Of a stretch of 64,000 nt of DNA, positions 10,340-20,083 are shown in pieces (the first letter of the stretch is position 1; every line of letters begins with the position of its first letter). A model generated the notes under the pieces. It was given only the letters and a program-made list of their open reading frames with translations, did not search any database and was not told where the DNA came from. The DNA is taken from contig JBKHYJ010000022.1 in assembly GCA_046565505.1 (NCBI GenBank), forward strand, positions 337,285 through 401,284. The letters are read 5' to 3'. The translations under genes and the position numbers were made by a program. This stretch comes from JBKHYJ01 sp046565505 (GTDB lineage Bacteria; Acidobacteriota; Blastocatellia; UBA7656).

Positions 10340-10754
10340 ATGAGCGCGCTGAAGCCTCGCTGCCTCGACTGCCGCAACTGCGTCAATGCGTGCCCGTTCG
10401 TCGCGCCGAAGTACAACTCCGCCATGCACCTTCAGATGAAGTGCGACATGTGCTATGGCCGCACGAGCGAGGGACTCAAGCCCATGTGCGAGCGTGTACC
10501 CCACGGGTGCGCTCTCGTTCGGGCGCTACGAACAGATCGTCCCTTTCAGGCGCACAAGGCCGGTTAACGTCCATGTCTTCGGCAACCAGAGGGCCGAGAC
10601 CAAAGTCTACCTGATGTTGCCCGCCGACGCGGGCGAGGTGGTGGTAGACGGTTGCGGCGTGTTCGAGGGTCGGCTAAGCGTGGCCGAGCGGCAGTCGGGT
10701 GAGTCATGGATTGACACACAGGTAGAGGAGTCTGACAAGAGCAATGAATTCTGA
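10340..10754 (+). pseudogene. [4Fe-4S] electron-transfer subunit remnant, frameshifted
   Basis: From 10340 one frame gives CLDCRNCVNACPF and MKCDMCYGR, the cysteine spacing of DmsB/NrfC-type iron-sulfur subunits. The frame is lost near 10497, and the +1 frame continues with YPTGALSFGRYEQI to the stop at 10752-10754. In intact relatives this join reads C-x-x-x-CPTGA, so the lesion removed about 2 bases and the last cluster cysteine. The 5' end is fused by deletion to the molybdopterin subunit. It would have passed electrons between the membrane anchor and the Mo subunit. Confidence 0.7.
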
Positions 10755-10786
10755 GAACCTCGGTAAACAAAGCTTAGGAGCCGCTG

Positions 10787-11959
10787 ATGCTGACGAGCGC
10801 GCGCTGGTTCACCTACGAGACGGCTGCCAGATACCGAAAAGTCTTTGAGCGCGTCTATGCCGAGATGGTTCGCGAGACCGGCTCGCGCGCCATTGACGGC
10901 ATCCTCTACTGGATGCGTGCCGAGCGCGTCCTGTTCGGCCCCGGCAATCGCCCGGTCGATGCCATTCAAGCCGAGTTTCAGGACCGGTGGGCAGACATCT
11001 TCCCGATTCCGCCCGACCAGCGGCAGGTCAATTACCGCGCCGAAGAGTTGCGCGAGCGCGTCCTTCGTGACTTTGACGCGCCGAGGCCGGGATGGAATAG
11101 GGCGCGCTATCACAGCCCGGATATTATGATCGCCGCGAGCAGCCTACAGGCTATCGAGCGCGGCGAATATGACTTGGTAATGGGCGAGCTGCATATGGGC
11201 GGCAACACGCTAGGCATCTCTTTCTTCCTCGAACAGCACCCCGACCGTGAAGAGTTGTTCTGCGCGGTTGAGCGCGACATTCCAGAATCGCGCATCATCG
11301 CCGTCGCGCCGAAGTACGGCATCTCATCGACCGCGCGCACGCACATCCGGCTGCTGTCGGGTAGGGACTTTCGCCTTGAGTTCGCTCTCAGTTCTTGCGC
11401 GCCGCGCAAGGCGACGCCGTTGCCGATTGGCGCGCTGGTCGTTGAACAGGGCGAGCATGGGCTGGTGGTTCGAACGCGCGACGGGCAGCGGCAGTTCGAC
11501 ATCATCGAGGCATTCGCAGATATTTTAACCGGCCTCTCGACGAACAGCTTTAAGATGTTCAAGCCGCGAAAGCATCAGCCACGAGTGACGATTGACCGCC
11601 TGGTGGTCAGCCGCGAATCATGGTCACTCTCGCCCTCGGAGATCGGATTCGCCTTTGAAAAGAATGACGCGTGCCGCCACGAAGCGGCACGCCAGTGGGC
11701 CTACAGTAATGGCATGCCGCGCTTCGTGTATATCAAATCGCCGGTCGAGATCAAGCCGCTTTACGTGGACTTTGATAGCCCGATCTACGTGGACATCCTG
11801 GCGAAGATCGTCCGGCGAACCGCGGAAAACGGTGCGCCCGATGCGCTGATTGCGGTCTCGGAAATGCTGCCCGATCTCGACCACATCTGGCTGCCGGATG
11901 CTGAAGGGAATCGCTACACGAGCGAGTTCAGAATCGTCGCCGTCGATACGTTCTCTTGA
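10787..11959 (+). CDS. Lantibiotic dehydratase (LanB)-like protein, C-terminal part only
   Basis: 390 residues resembling the end of the large LanB N-terminal (glutamylation) domain. Features include RWFTYETAARYRKVF at the start, a MGELHMGGNT loop in the middle, and a terminal stretch LPRFVYIKSP-like / PLYVDFDSPIYV that is typical of the C-terminal edge of this domain. A full protein would be about twice as long. A TAG lies in frame 10 bp before the ATG, so the N-terminal half is missing or encoded elsewhere. No precursor peptide, LanC cyclase or SpaB-type elimination domain is seen nearby. It may be expressed as a fragment but is most likely a truncated gene. Confidence 0.55.
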   Translation: MLTSARWFTYETAARYRKVFERVYAEMVRETGSRAIDGILYWMRAERVLFGPGNRPVDAIQAEFQDRWADIFPIPPDQRQVNYRAEELRERVLRDFDAPRPGWNRARYHSPDIMIAASSLQAIERGEYDLVMGELHMGGNTLGISFFLEQHPDREELFCAVERDIPESRIIAVAPKYGISSTARTHIRLLSGRDFRLEFALSSCAPRKATPLPIGALVVEQGEHGLVVRTRDGQRQFDIIEAFADILTGLSTNSFKMFKPRKHQPRVTIDRLVVSRESWSLSPSEIGFAFEKNDACRHEAARQWAYSNGMPRFVYIKSPVEIKPLYVDFDSPIYVDILAKIVRRTAENGAPDALIAVSEMLPDLDHIWLPDAEGNRYTSEFRIVAVDTFS

Positions 11960-12115
11960 CGGGCGGATTTTTTTCCGGTCGCTGTTAACAGATGGGCTTA
12001 AAAAAGCATCTTATGTATCGTCACGAGTTAAGGGGAGATGTCGGCCAGCCGGATTTGTCCCTTTCCTGAAATTTGAACGGCTGATTTGAGGGACTCAAGC
12101 GATTCGGTCAATCAC

Positions 12116-12140
12116 CCTACAGGGCGTTTCGCGCTGTAGG
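12116..12140 (+). terminator. Small hairpin in the spacer before the sigma factor
   Basis: CCTACAG (12116-12122) pairs with CTGTAGG (12134-12140) around a GC-rich loop. No T tract follows, so termination is only possible. The rest of the 256-bp spacer shows no gene. Confidence 0.3.
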
Positions 12141-12215
12141 TATGTCAAGTGGTGAGAGTTACTTTACAAATCAAGGGTCGTAACGAACAGGGTTAGCTCG
12201 GCGCAGGGCGTGAGA

Positions 12216-12810
12216 ATGAGTCAAATCGAAGCGGGTGGCAATCTATTAAGATTAGTTGCGGGGACCGGCACGGAGGCGAGCCTCGACCGGGAAGAGCCGT
12301 CACACGAGGTTACGCTGGTCAGGGCCGCGCGCCGGCGACCGCGACGCCTTCGGACAACTGTATAAGCTCTACGCGCCGATGGTGCATGGCATCCTGCTGG
12401 CCAGAGTTCCCTGGCGGGAAGTCGAAGACCTTTTACAAGATACGTTTCTGATCTCCTTCAAAAAGCTACACACGCTGCGCGACGAAAACGCCTTCGGCGC
12501 ATGGCTGGCGATGATTACACCCAACTGCGCGATGCAATTCCATCGACACGCGCCCGCCGCCGAGCCGTTAAGCGAAGACCTCGCCAGTCAGGCGATTCCG
12601 CCGCACAAGGCAGAAGCCTTGAATCTTGTCGCTCTGGTTCAGGAGATGCCAGAGGCGTATCACGAGACCTTGATCCTGCGGCTCGTTGAAGGGTTTACAG
12701 GGCCGGAGATCGCCGCCTGTACGGGCCTGACGGCTGCTTCCGTCCGCGTCAACTTACATAGGGGAATGAAGCTGCTCCGGGAGAAGATCGGAGCGCAGAG
12801 GGGCATATGA
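12216..12810 (+). pseudogene. ECF-type sigma factor with an N-terminal frameshift
   Basis: The ATG at 12216 opens a frame reading MSQIEAGGNLLRLV and, later, HEVTLVRAAR. At about 12333 the homology moves to another frame: GDRDAFGQLYKLYAPMV (sigma region 2), EVEDLLQDTFL, then a helix-turn-helix region 4 (FTGPEIAACTGLTAASVRV). The GC repeat in the break (GCGCGCC where GCGCGCGCC is expected) implies a 2-bp loss. A shorter product starting downstream could retain region 2, so residual function cannot be excluded. The stop overlaps the next ATG (ATGA), showing the original sigma / partner operon. Confidence 0.75.
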
Positions 12811-13664
12811 ACGACCGCTACTTATGGGATCATTCGGGTATGCCAGACCCTGAGGTGCAAGACCTGGAGCGCATCTTCGGCGCGTTGCGTTACGAAGACC
12901 GCGAATTTGTGCTGCCCGCGCCGCGCCGGTCAACGGGCCTGAAGGTTGCGGCGGTGGCGGCCATCTTGATCATTACCTCGGTGGTCGCGTTTTGGGCAAG
13001 CCTGATTCAGCTTCATTCGACGGACATGAACCCGCCCCCCGTGCCGCCACTGGAGGCGGCGAATTCAGGAGCGCCGGCTGCCTTGCCCGCAGAGCACGAT
13101 TCTCCGGTTGTGGCAAAGCGTGAAGTGGCGGCGTCCCCATCCGGTTCGTCGGCGGGTGTCGCCCTGCGCCATCGCCCGCGCCATGCCGTTGCGAAGGCCG
13201 TTTCGCCGCAAGACCTGCTCGCGGACACTGCTCCTGCGGCTGTGGTGCGCGGCGAGGCCCATCGCGGCAAGCATTGGGAGGAGAGTATTGCCGAGCACAT
13301 TGAAAGAGCCCAATTACTGCTGCGCTCAATCCGAAACTCGCGGCCTTTGCTGGACGGGCAGCCCATCGATGTGGCCTACGAGAATCGGCTGGCGAAGGGA
13401 TTATTGAGCCAGAACGTGGCGATGCGGCGCACCGCTGAAGATCGCGGCGATCTCTACAGAGAGGAGTTGCTTGCGCGCCTCGAAGCCTTTCTGCTCGATA
13501 TCGCCAATCTCGGAGCCGCCGCCTCTTCCGAGGAGGTGCGCTCGATCAACGAGCGAATGGAGCGCAGCGAGATCATCGCCGACCTACAGGTTCATCTGAT
13601 AGCCGCTCGCAACCTCAGCGCCAGAGGCGGTCAAGTGGAGGCAGGGGATGACGTACCATACTAA
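12807..13664 (+). CDS. Membrane partner of the sigma factor (anti-sigma-like), family unknown
   Basis: 285 residues with no recognisable catalytic motif. A cytoplasmic N-terminal part (PDPEVQDLERIFGALRY) is followed by one membrane helix (VAAVAAILIITSVVAFWASL, about residues 48-70), a Pro/Ala-rich linker, and a charged, probably helical C-terminal domain. It overlaps the upstream sigma gene by 4 bp and the HEAT-repeat gene by 17 bp. This topology and position are typical of anti-sigma or anti-sigma-like sensors, although no zinc-binding HxxxCxxC is present. The frame is intact, unlike its neighbours. Confidence 0.65.
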   Translation: MNDRYLWDHSGMPDPEVQDLERIFGALRYEDREFVLPAPRRSTGLKVAAVAAILIITSVVAFWASLIQLHSTDMNPPPVPPLEAANSGAPAALPAEHDSPVVAKREVAASPSGSSAGVALRHRPRHAVAKAVSPQDLLADTAPAAVVRGEAHRGKHWEESIAEHIERAQLLLRSIRNSRPLLDGQPIDVAYENRLAKGLLSQNVAMRRTAEDRGDLYREELLARLEAFLLDIANLGAAASSEEVRSINERMERSEIIADLQVHLIAARNLSARGGQVEAGDDVPY

Positions 13665-15865
13665 CCACTTCAGCGTTCAAGCCGTTCAAGCCGCGGGTGG
13701 TCCGTCGGGCCGCATCGCGCGCCATCGCCGGGCTCGTGTCTTAGCGGCTTCACTGCTTCTGCTCGGACTGCTCCTGCCGCTCAACAGCCGCGCTTTGAGT
13801 CAGCCGCAAGACGGTGTCGGTCAGTCTGCGCCGGTGACCGCTGCATCCGAGCCTGCGCGGCGAGCTTTCCAGGAGGGAAGAGACTTGGCCGCCGACGGTC
13901 AGTGGGCGAAGGCCGCCGAGAAGTTCAACGAAGTGATCGTTAAGTACCCGACCAGCCAAGATGTGGACGCTTCGTTGTATTGGCTCGCGTTCGCTCTGAA
14001 GAAGCAGAATAAATTCGAGCTAGCCGACGACACCATCGGGCAATTGATCTTCAAGTTCCCGCAATCGCCCTGGATTAAAGATGCCATGTCGATACGCATC
14101 GAGATGTCTTTCAATCTGAGCAAGTTCGAATTCGCCTCAAACAGCGCAGCGGCGAGCGATGATGAGGCCAGGGTCATCGCCCTAAAGAATGTCTTCCGCG
14201 CCAACGCCGAGCAGGGCGTCGCGACGGCGACGGACATTCTCAAGCCCGGCTCGACGGCGAGCCGCACATTGAAAGAGGCCGCCATCACATTGATCGGACT
14301 GTCAGAGGAAAAGGGCGCGCCGGCCATTCTCATGGGGATCGTGCACAACGAGCCAGACCTGAGACTCCGCAAAGCCGCCATCATGGCTCTGCGATGGAAC
14401 AAGGACGAGGCGGCCTCCCTCTTCCTCAAAGACCTGTTGCTGAATGCCGAAACGGACGACATTGCCCTGTCGGCTTTGTTCATCGTTTCCGAGCAACAGG
14501 GCCGCGCCACGCAAGACTTGCTTGCCGAGGCGAGCCGGAGCGCGAAGCTCCCGCGGGTGCGCCAGGAGGCGGTCGTCAGGCTCGGCCAGCAGGGCGACAG
14601 CAGCATTGACAAGCTGATGGAGATTTGTCGCGGCAGCACCGATGTTGAGATAAAAAGGCACGTGCCGTTAGCGCTGGCCAGGACGCGCAGCTCGCGCGCA
14701 CAGGCAAGTCTCTATGAACTTGCCTGCTCTGCCGATGATGTCGAAGTTCGCAAGCGCGCCGCGCATGTGTTCGTCGCCACATGCGACGCGCCGAATTACG
14801 CGCAGCAGAAGATAGAGATCGACGGCAAGGACCTTACGTCAAAGCTGGAAGCCGCCCTCCATCGAGGCCTCGCACAGTCGTCGCGATATTGGGTCGCCTA
14901 CGCTTTCGATGTTGCGCCGGGCGTTGCCATCGACGCCGACATCCCGAATCCAAACGGCAGTCGCAGCCATTTCTACGGCATGGTGACGTCGGCCGAGCCG
15001 CGATTCCAGACGCGCAACCTCGGCGTGTTCATGCTTCATGACCCCGAGGACGTTAACGCGGGGGCGGTCGTTCAGGTTGAGCTTTATAACCTTGACCGCA
15101 AGCGCGATTACCAGAACTATCCGGTGTCCTGGCTCGGGCATGTGCCGGCGCAAGAGAGCTTGACTTTCTTAAAGAAGCTCGTCGAGTTGAGTTCATTGAG
15201 CAAGGTTTATGAGTCGGCGACCATCGCCCTCGCCGTGCATGATGACCCGACGGTCGGCCCCTTGCTCGAAGACCTGATCCGCGGCTCCGGCGACCCCCGG
15301 GGTGGGCGCAACGGCGCTGTTCTGGCTCAGTAAAATTCCCGGCGAGAAGAACTTTCTTGCCGCGCTGGTGGCCGACGAGCAGGCGAGCCTTGCCGTTCGC
15401 AAGGAGGCGGCCTCGTCGCTGGGGATGAGTCATGACGCGGGCACTTATGTGACGCTCGCGTCGCTATATGAGACGGTCCAGGGCCGCGAATTGAAAGACC
15501 ACATCATCTTCGCGGCGACGATGAATAGCAACCTTGATGATTCGGTCAATTTCCTCATTAAAGTCGCCGGCAGCGACCCGTCAACGGCGGCCAGAAAGCA
15601 GGCGCAGTTCGGGCTCAGTCAAAAAATGCACCAGTTGAGCGCCGCGCTGGGCGAGATTGTTGAGCGCGCCGACGTGGAAACGGAAATACAAAAGCAAGCC
15701 TTGGCGGTTGTCGGCGGCAGGCTCGCCGATCAGTCCGTCCCGATCCTTGTCAAAATCGCCAGAACGCACCCGAAGCCGGAGCTGCGCCAGCAGGCCATAT
15801 CGCAACTCCGCGCGAGCCGCGACGCGCGGGCGCGTGACGCCTACAGAGAGTTGTCCGAGAAGTAA
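13648..15865 (+). pseudogene. Exported HEAT-repeat protein with one frameshift
   Basis: Signal peptide (ASLLLLGLLLPLNSRA) and a TPR/YbgF-like segment (ADGQWAKAAEKFNEVIVKYP) are followed by many HEAT-type helical repeats. The frame breaks at the run CCCCCGGGG around 15296-15302. Removing one G restores GDPRVGATALFWLSK and the rest of the protein to the TAA near 15865. The product would be a periplasmic scaffold of about 740 residues. Because the lesion is a homopolymer gain, a sequencing error is possible here, but adjacent genes have lesions that are not homopolymeric. It is the third gene of the sigma / membrane partner / HEAT set. Confidence 0.75.
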
Positions 15866-16011
15866 GGCGGCCTGCCTGGGGTGCAGAAGACGACAGATTA
15901 CGAGTATAATTTAAGTCAGATTATTCTGGATGCGTCGGCGCATATTTTGAGAATTGCCCGCCGAGCTGAAGCGGCGCTCCAGATTGAGCCAAGCGTACCG
16001 GAGGGAAGGGA

Positions 16012-17920
16012 ATGGAAGATATTAAATGAGATTTTAGGTATGCCGTCCGTATGATGGCGAAGGCACCGTTTTTGACAGCCGCGGCCATACTCGCCTTGGG
16101 CCTGGGTATCGGAGCCAACACCGCCGTCTTCAGCGTCATCAACTAGGTCATGCTTCGCTCGCTGCCTTACAAAACGCCCGAGCGGTTGGTGGCGGTTTGG
16201 GAGACACAGAACGGCAATGAGCGTGGCCCGGTTTCCGCGCCCAATTTTTTCGACTGGCGAGAACAGGGCGATGTATTCGACCATCTCGGAGCCATCGCCT
16301 TTCAGCCGTTCAATATCACGGGTAGCGCTGAAGCCGAAAGAGTGCAAGGCTCGTTCGTCTCGGCGAGCCTGTTCGACGTCTTTGGCATCGCGCCGGCGCT
16401 GGGCCGCACCTTTACGCCCGAAGAAGATAAGCCCGGTCACGGCAACGTGGTCGTGGTGAGCCATAACCTGTGGAAGCAGCGGCTCGGCTCAGGCCCCGGC
16501 GTGATCGGCATGCCACTGACACTCAATGGCAAGGACCTGACCATCGTCGGCGTCATGCCTGCCGGCTTTCACATGGTCAAGGAAGGCAAGCCCGGCACCT
16601 TTGTGATGGATGATTCCGACGTCTGGGTCCCCGCGTCTTTCATCGCCGATCTGGCACCGGGCTTGCTGGAGCGGCGCAACACGCATTTCCTCCGCGTCGT
16701 CGCTAGCCTGAAGCCGGGTGTTTCGTTGCAGCAGGCGAAGTCGGCCATGTCGGTTGTCGCCAACCGGCTCGAAAAGCAGTACCCAGACACCAATACGGGA
16801 CTCGGCGTCGATCTCGTGCCGCTTCACGAACAACTGATCGGGCAGACGCGCCCTGTGCTGCTCATCCTGTTCGGCGCGGTCAGCCTGGTGCTGCTGATTG
16901 CCTGCGCCAATGTTGCGAATCTGCTGCTGACCAGAGCCCTGGCGCGCCAAAAAGAGATGGCGATCCGCCTAGCGATGGGCGCATCGCGCGGCCGGCTGAT
17001 CCGCCAATTCCTGACCGAGAGCGTCGTCTTGTCAAGCATCGGCGGCGCGCTGGGCCTGCTCCTCGCCTACTGGGGAATCAGCGTTCTCGTTTCGCTCAGT
17101 CCTGGCAATATTCCGAGGGTGCAGGAGAGCGGGCTCGACCTTTCAGTGCTTGGCTTCACCCTGGGCGTCTCCATACTTACGGGCATCGTCTTTGGGTTCG
17201 CGCCGGCGCTACAGGGGAAAACCCCATGGGCAAGCGCCTGTTGTTGAGCGATGAACAAGTCGCCGGGGCCCCCCCGTTATTCGTCAGATCATCGGCGTGG
17301 TGGGCGATGTCAGACATTCGGGGTTGGAAGCTCCGCCGGGTCCCGAAGTGTATGTGCCGTACCTTCAGAGTCCTAGCCTGTTGATGACTCTTGTCGTCCG
17401 CTCATCGTCAGATCAGCCGACGGCGATGACCGGCCCGGTGCGGCGCGTCATCACAGCGCTCGATAAAGACCTGCCAGTTGCCAATGTCACGACGATGGAG
17501 CAAATGCTTGACACCGCCCTTGCCCGGAAGCGCTTCAATATGCTGCTGCTAAGCATCTTCGCCGGCGTCGCCTTGCTGCTGTCAGCCGTCGGCATCTATG
17601 CCGTGATCTCCTATTCCGTCGGCCAGCGCAAGCAGGAGATCGGCATCCGGCTGGCCCTCGGCGCTAGCCGGGGCCAGATATTCAAGCTCGTCGTCGGGCA
17701 AGGAATGTGGCTGGTTCTCATCGGCTTAACGATCGGACTGGCCGCCGCCTTTGCCTTGAAGGGGATTCTCGACAGCCTGCTCTATGGCATCAGCGCGACC
17801 GACCCGATAACCTATATCGGGACGCCTGTGCTGCTGATTCTGGTGGCGCTGCTGGCCTGTTACATTCCCGCGCGCAGAGCGGTTCATATCGATCCCATAA
17901 CCGCCATGCGGGCCGAGTGA
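16012..17920 (+). pseudogene. ADOP-type ABC transporter permease (MacB/FtsX-like), two stops and an internal deletion
   Basis: The start MEDIK is followed by TGA (16027-16029), then DFRYAVRMMAK and the signature GLGIGANTAVFSVIN, a TAG (16144-16146), and VMLRSLPYKTPERL. The periplasmic MacB-like domain and first membrane block follow (EMAIRLAMGASRGRLIRQFL). At about 17215-17235 the frame runs out. Sequence resumes with MGKRLLLSDEQ and, after another 1-bp shift near 17275, IIGVVGDVRHS through the last membrane block (EIGIRLALGASRGQI) to the stop at 17920. Roughly 170 residues are missing. Acidobacterial permeases of this family have two FtsX-like domains, as here. It is certainly nonfunctional as read. 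Confidence 0.82.
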
Positions 17921-18152
17921 TTGTGCGCAAATCTTGAAGACAGGGCTGGCCTCTGCCGGGCTTCTTGAAAGCCTCGCCGAGGCCGGTTTTTCACAGATCG
18001 ATTCCCGCCACCTGGCCGTCATCCGCCAGCGGCCGTTGGGTTCACCAGCCATCTCTAAAACCCCCTCTTTTAATTAAGAGGCTTGCTTGATGCGGGCGGC
18101 GGTCGTGATGGCGCCGCTGCAACCGCCCCGAAGCTTTTCCGGAGGTAACACC

Positions 18153-20038
18153 ATGAAGCGCCTATTCGCTTATATCGGGCCAGGGCAAGCTACCGCCTTT
18201 GGCCTGCTCCTGCTTTTCTCCTTGCTCTTCCCGGGCCAGTCCGTTCCGGCGCAAGACGCGAACGCGCTGCCTTACCAGCGGGGACGCAGTCACGATTATG
18301 ACGTGCAACATTATCGCATTACATTGAGCTTCGACTGGGATAAGCGGTCAGTCGCGGGTGAAGTCACTATGACGTTTCGCCCCTTCAAGGCCGGATTGCA
18401 GGAAGTCGAGATTGACGCCGGCGACATGACGATCCACTCGGTCAAACTCGCGTCGGGCACGCCCCTCAAGTTCCGCTATGAGGGCAAGGAAAAGCTATAC
18501 GTCACCCTAGATCAGTCCTGCCCGGCGGGCCGTGACATTGCCTTAACCATCGCTTACACGGCGACCCCTACGAAGGGGCTGACGTTTATCACCCCGAGGC
18601 CCGCCGAGCCGAACCAGCCTTATCAAATATGGAGCGACGGGCAGCCCGAACGCAACCATTACTGATTCCCCTGTTACGATTACCCGAATGACTTCGCGAC
18701 CAGTGAGTTGATCGCCACTGTGGCGGATCGGTTCCGCGTCCTTTCCAATGGTAAGCTGTCGGGCGTACAGGCCGCGTCCGCCGGCTATAAGACCTGGCAC
18801 TGGAAGATGGACGAGCCGTTCTCTAGCTATCTCATCTCCGTCGTCGTAGGCGAATTTGCTGAGGTGGTAGACCGCTACAAAGATACGCCGGTGCTCTCGT
18901 ATGTCTATCCTGATCAGCTCGAACAGGCGCGGCTCTCTCTCTCCAACACGGCATCGATGGTCGCCTTCTTTTCGCGGGTCACCGGCACCGACTACCCATT
19001 CAGCAAGCATGCTCAAGCGACCGTCAGAGACTATCCCGGCGGGCTCGAAAATACGACCGCGACGATCCTCATGGACACTGTGGTTCACGACCGCCGCGCG
19101 CACCTGGACGTCTCCTCCGATTCGCTCGTCGCGCATGAGCTCGCGCATCAATGGTTCGGAGGGTTGCTGATCTGCCACGACTGGGGCGAGCTTTGGCTGA
19201 ACGAAGGATTTGCCACCTTCTTTGAAAACCTCTGGGCCGAGCACGACAAAGGCAAGGACGATTCTTTGTATGGAATGCTCAGCAATCATGAAAAATACTT
19301 CGAGGCATGGTCGCGGGGGAATCACCGGCCGATGGTGATCAACCGCTACTGGGATCCCGGCACGCTCTTTGACGCGCACGTCTATCAGCGCGGCGGGGCG
19401 GTGCTCAACATGCTGCGCATGGTTCTCGGCGACGAGGCTTTTTTCAACGCGATCCGGCACTATGTGAAAAAATACCGGGCGCAGGACGTCAAGACGGCGC
19501 AACTCATCACCGCCATCGAAGAGGGCACAGGGCAAAACCTTGCGTGGTTCTTTGATGAGTGGGTTTACAAGATAGGCCACCCCGAATTCGAGATTACGGC
19601 GAATTATGACGAGGCCGCGAAATCGCTGAAGCTCACCGTCAAGCAGACGCAGAAGGCAGACGCGAACTCGCTTTTCCCACCGGCGGCCGTGTACGTCATG
19701 CCGGTCAATGTCGCCATCACCACTGCATCGGGCGAGAAAGTACACCGCCTGTAGATCGACAAAGCCGAACAGGAGTTCTCCATCGCGACAGACTCGAAGC
19801 CGCTGATTATCAACTTTGACCGGGGCAATTACCTCATCAAGGAAGTGAAGTTTGACCGCATCAAGACATCCTCTTCGCGGCGCTTCAGGGGCTGATCTCG
19901 CTCGGCGATGTGCAATCCATCCCGGCGCTCGAGGCCTTCGCCAACCTGCCAGGTCACGCGCCTTTCGTGAAACCGTTTGTGTCTGACGTCATCAAGAAGA
20001 TCAGAGAGGCCAACCGGCGTTCAACTCAGGAGAATTAA
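18153..20038 (+). pseudogene. M1-family metallo-aminopeptidase with two in-frame stops and a 3' deletion
   Basis: A good ribosome site (GGAGG) precedes the ATG at 18153 and a signal peptide follows. N-terminal beta domain; TGA at 18663-18665 interrupts NHY-stop-FPCYDYPND, where M1 enzymes have Trp. The exopeptidase motif (GGLEN) and zinc site HELAHQWFGG...NEGFATFFE are preserved. A TAG at 19752-19754 follows KVHRL, again where Trp is expected. Near 19860-19880 a deletion joins the end of the catalytic part to the tail of a C-terminal HEAT-like region in another frame, ending at TAA 20036-20038. It would be a periplasmic peptidase if intact. Confidence 0.85.
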
Positions 20039-20083
20039 CGCCGCTAACCAACCAACCAACGACGTGAGCCGATGGAGATAACT

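Noticed and set aside
15290..15310. Programmed frameshift in the HEAT-repeat gene
   Set aside because: There is no slippery heptamer plus downstream structure that I can recognise; a plain one-base gain in a C/G run (mutation or sequencing error) explains it.
8597..19754. A genetic code change (stop read as Trp) in the island
   Set aside because: Both TGA and TAG occur at Trp positions, deletions and frameshifts occur in the same genes, and flanking genes use TGG for Trp and TGA/TAG as normal stops.
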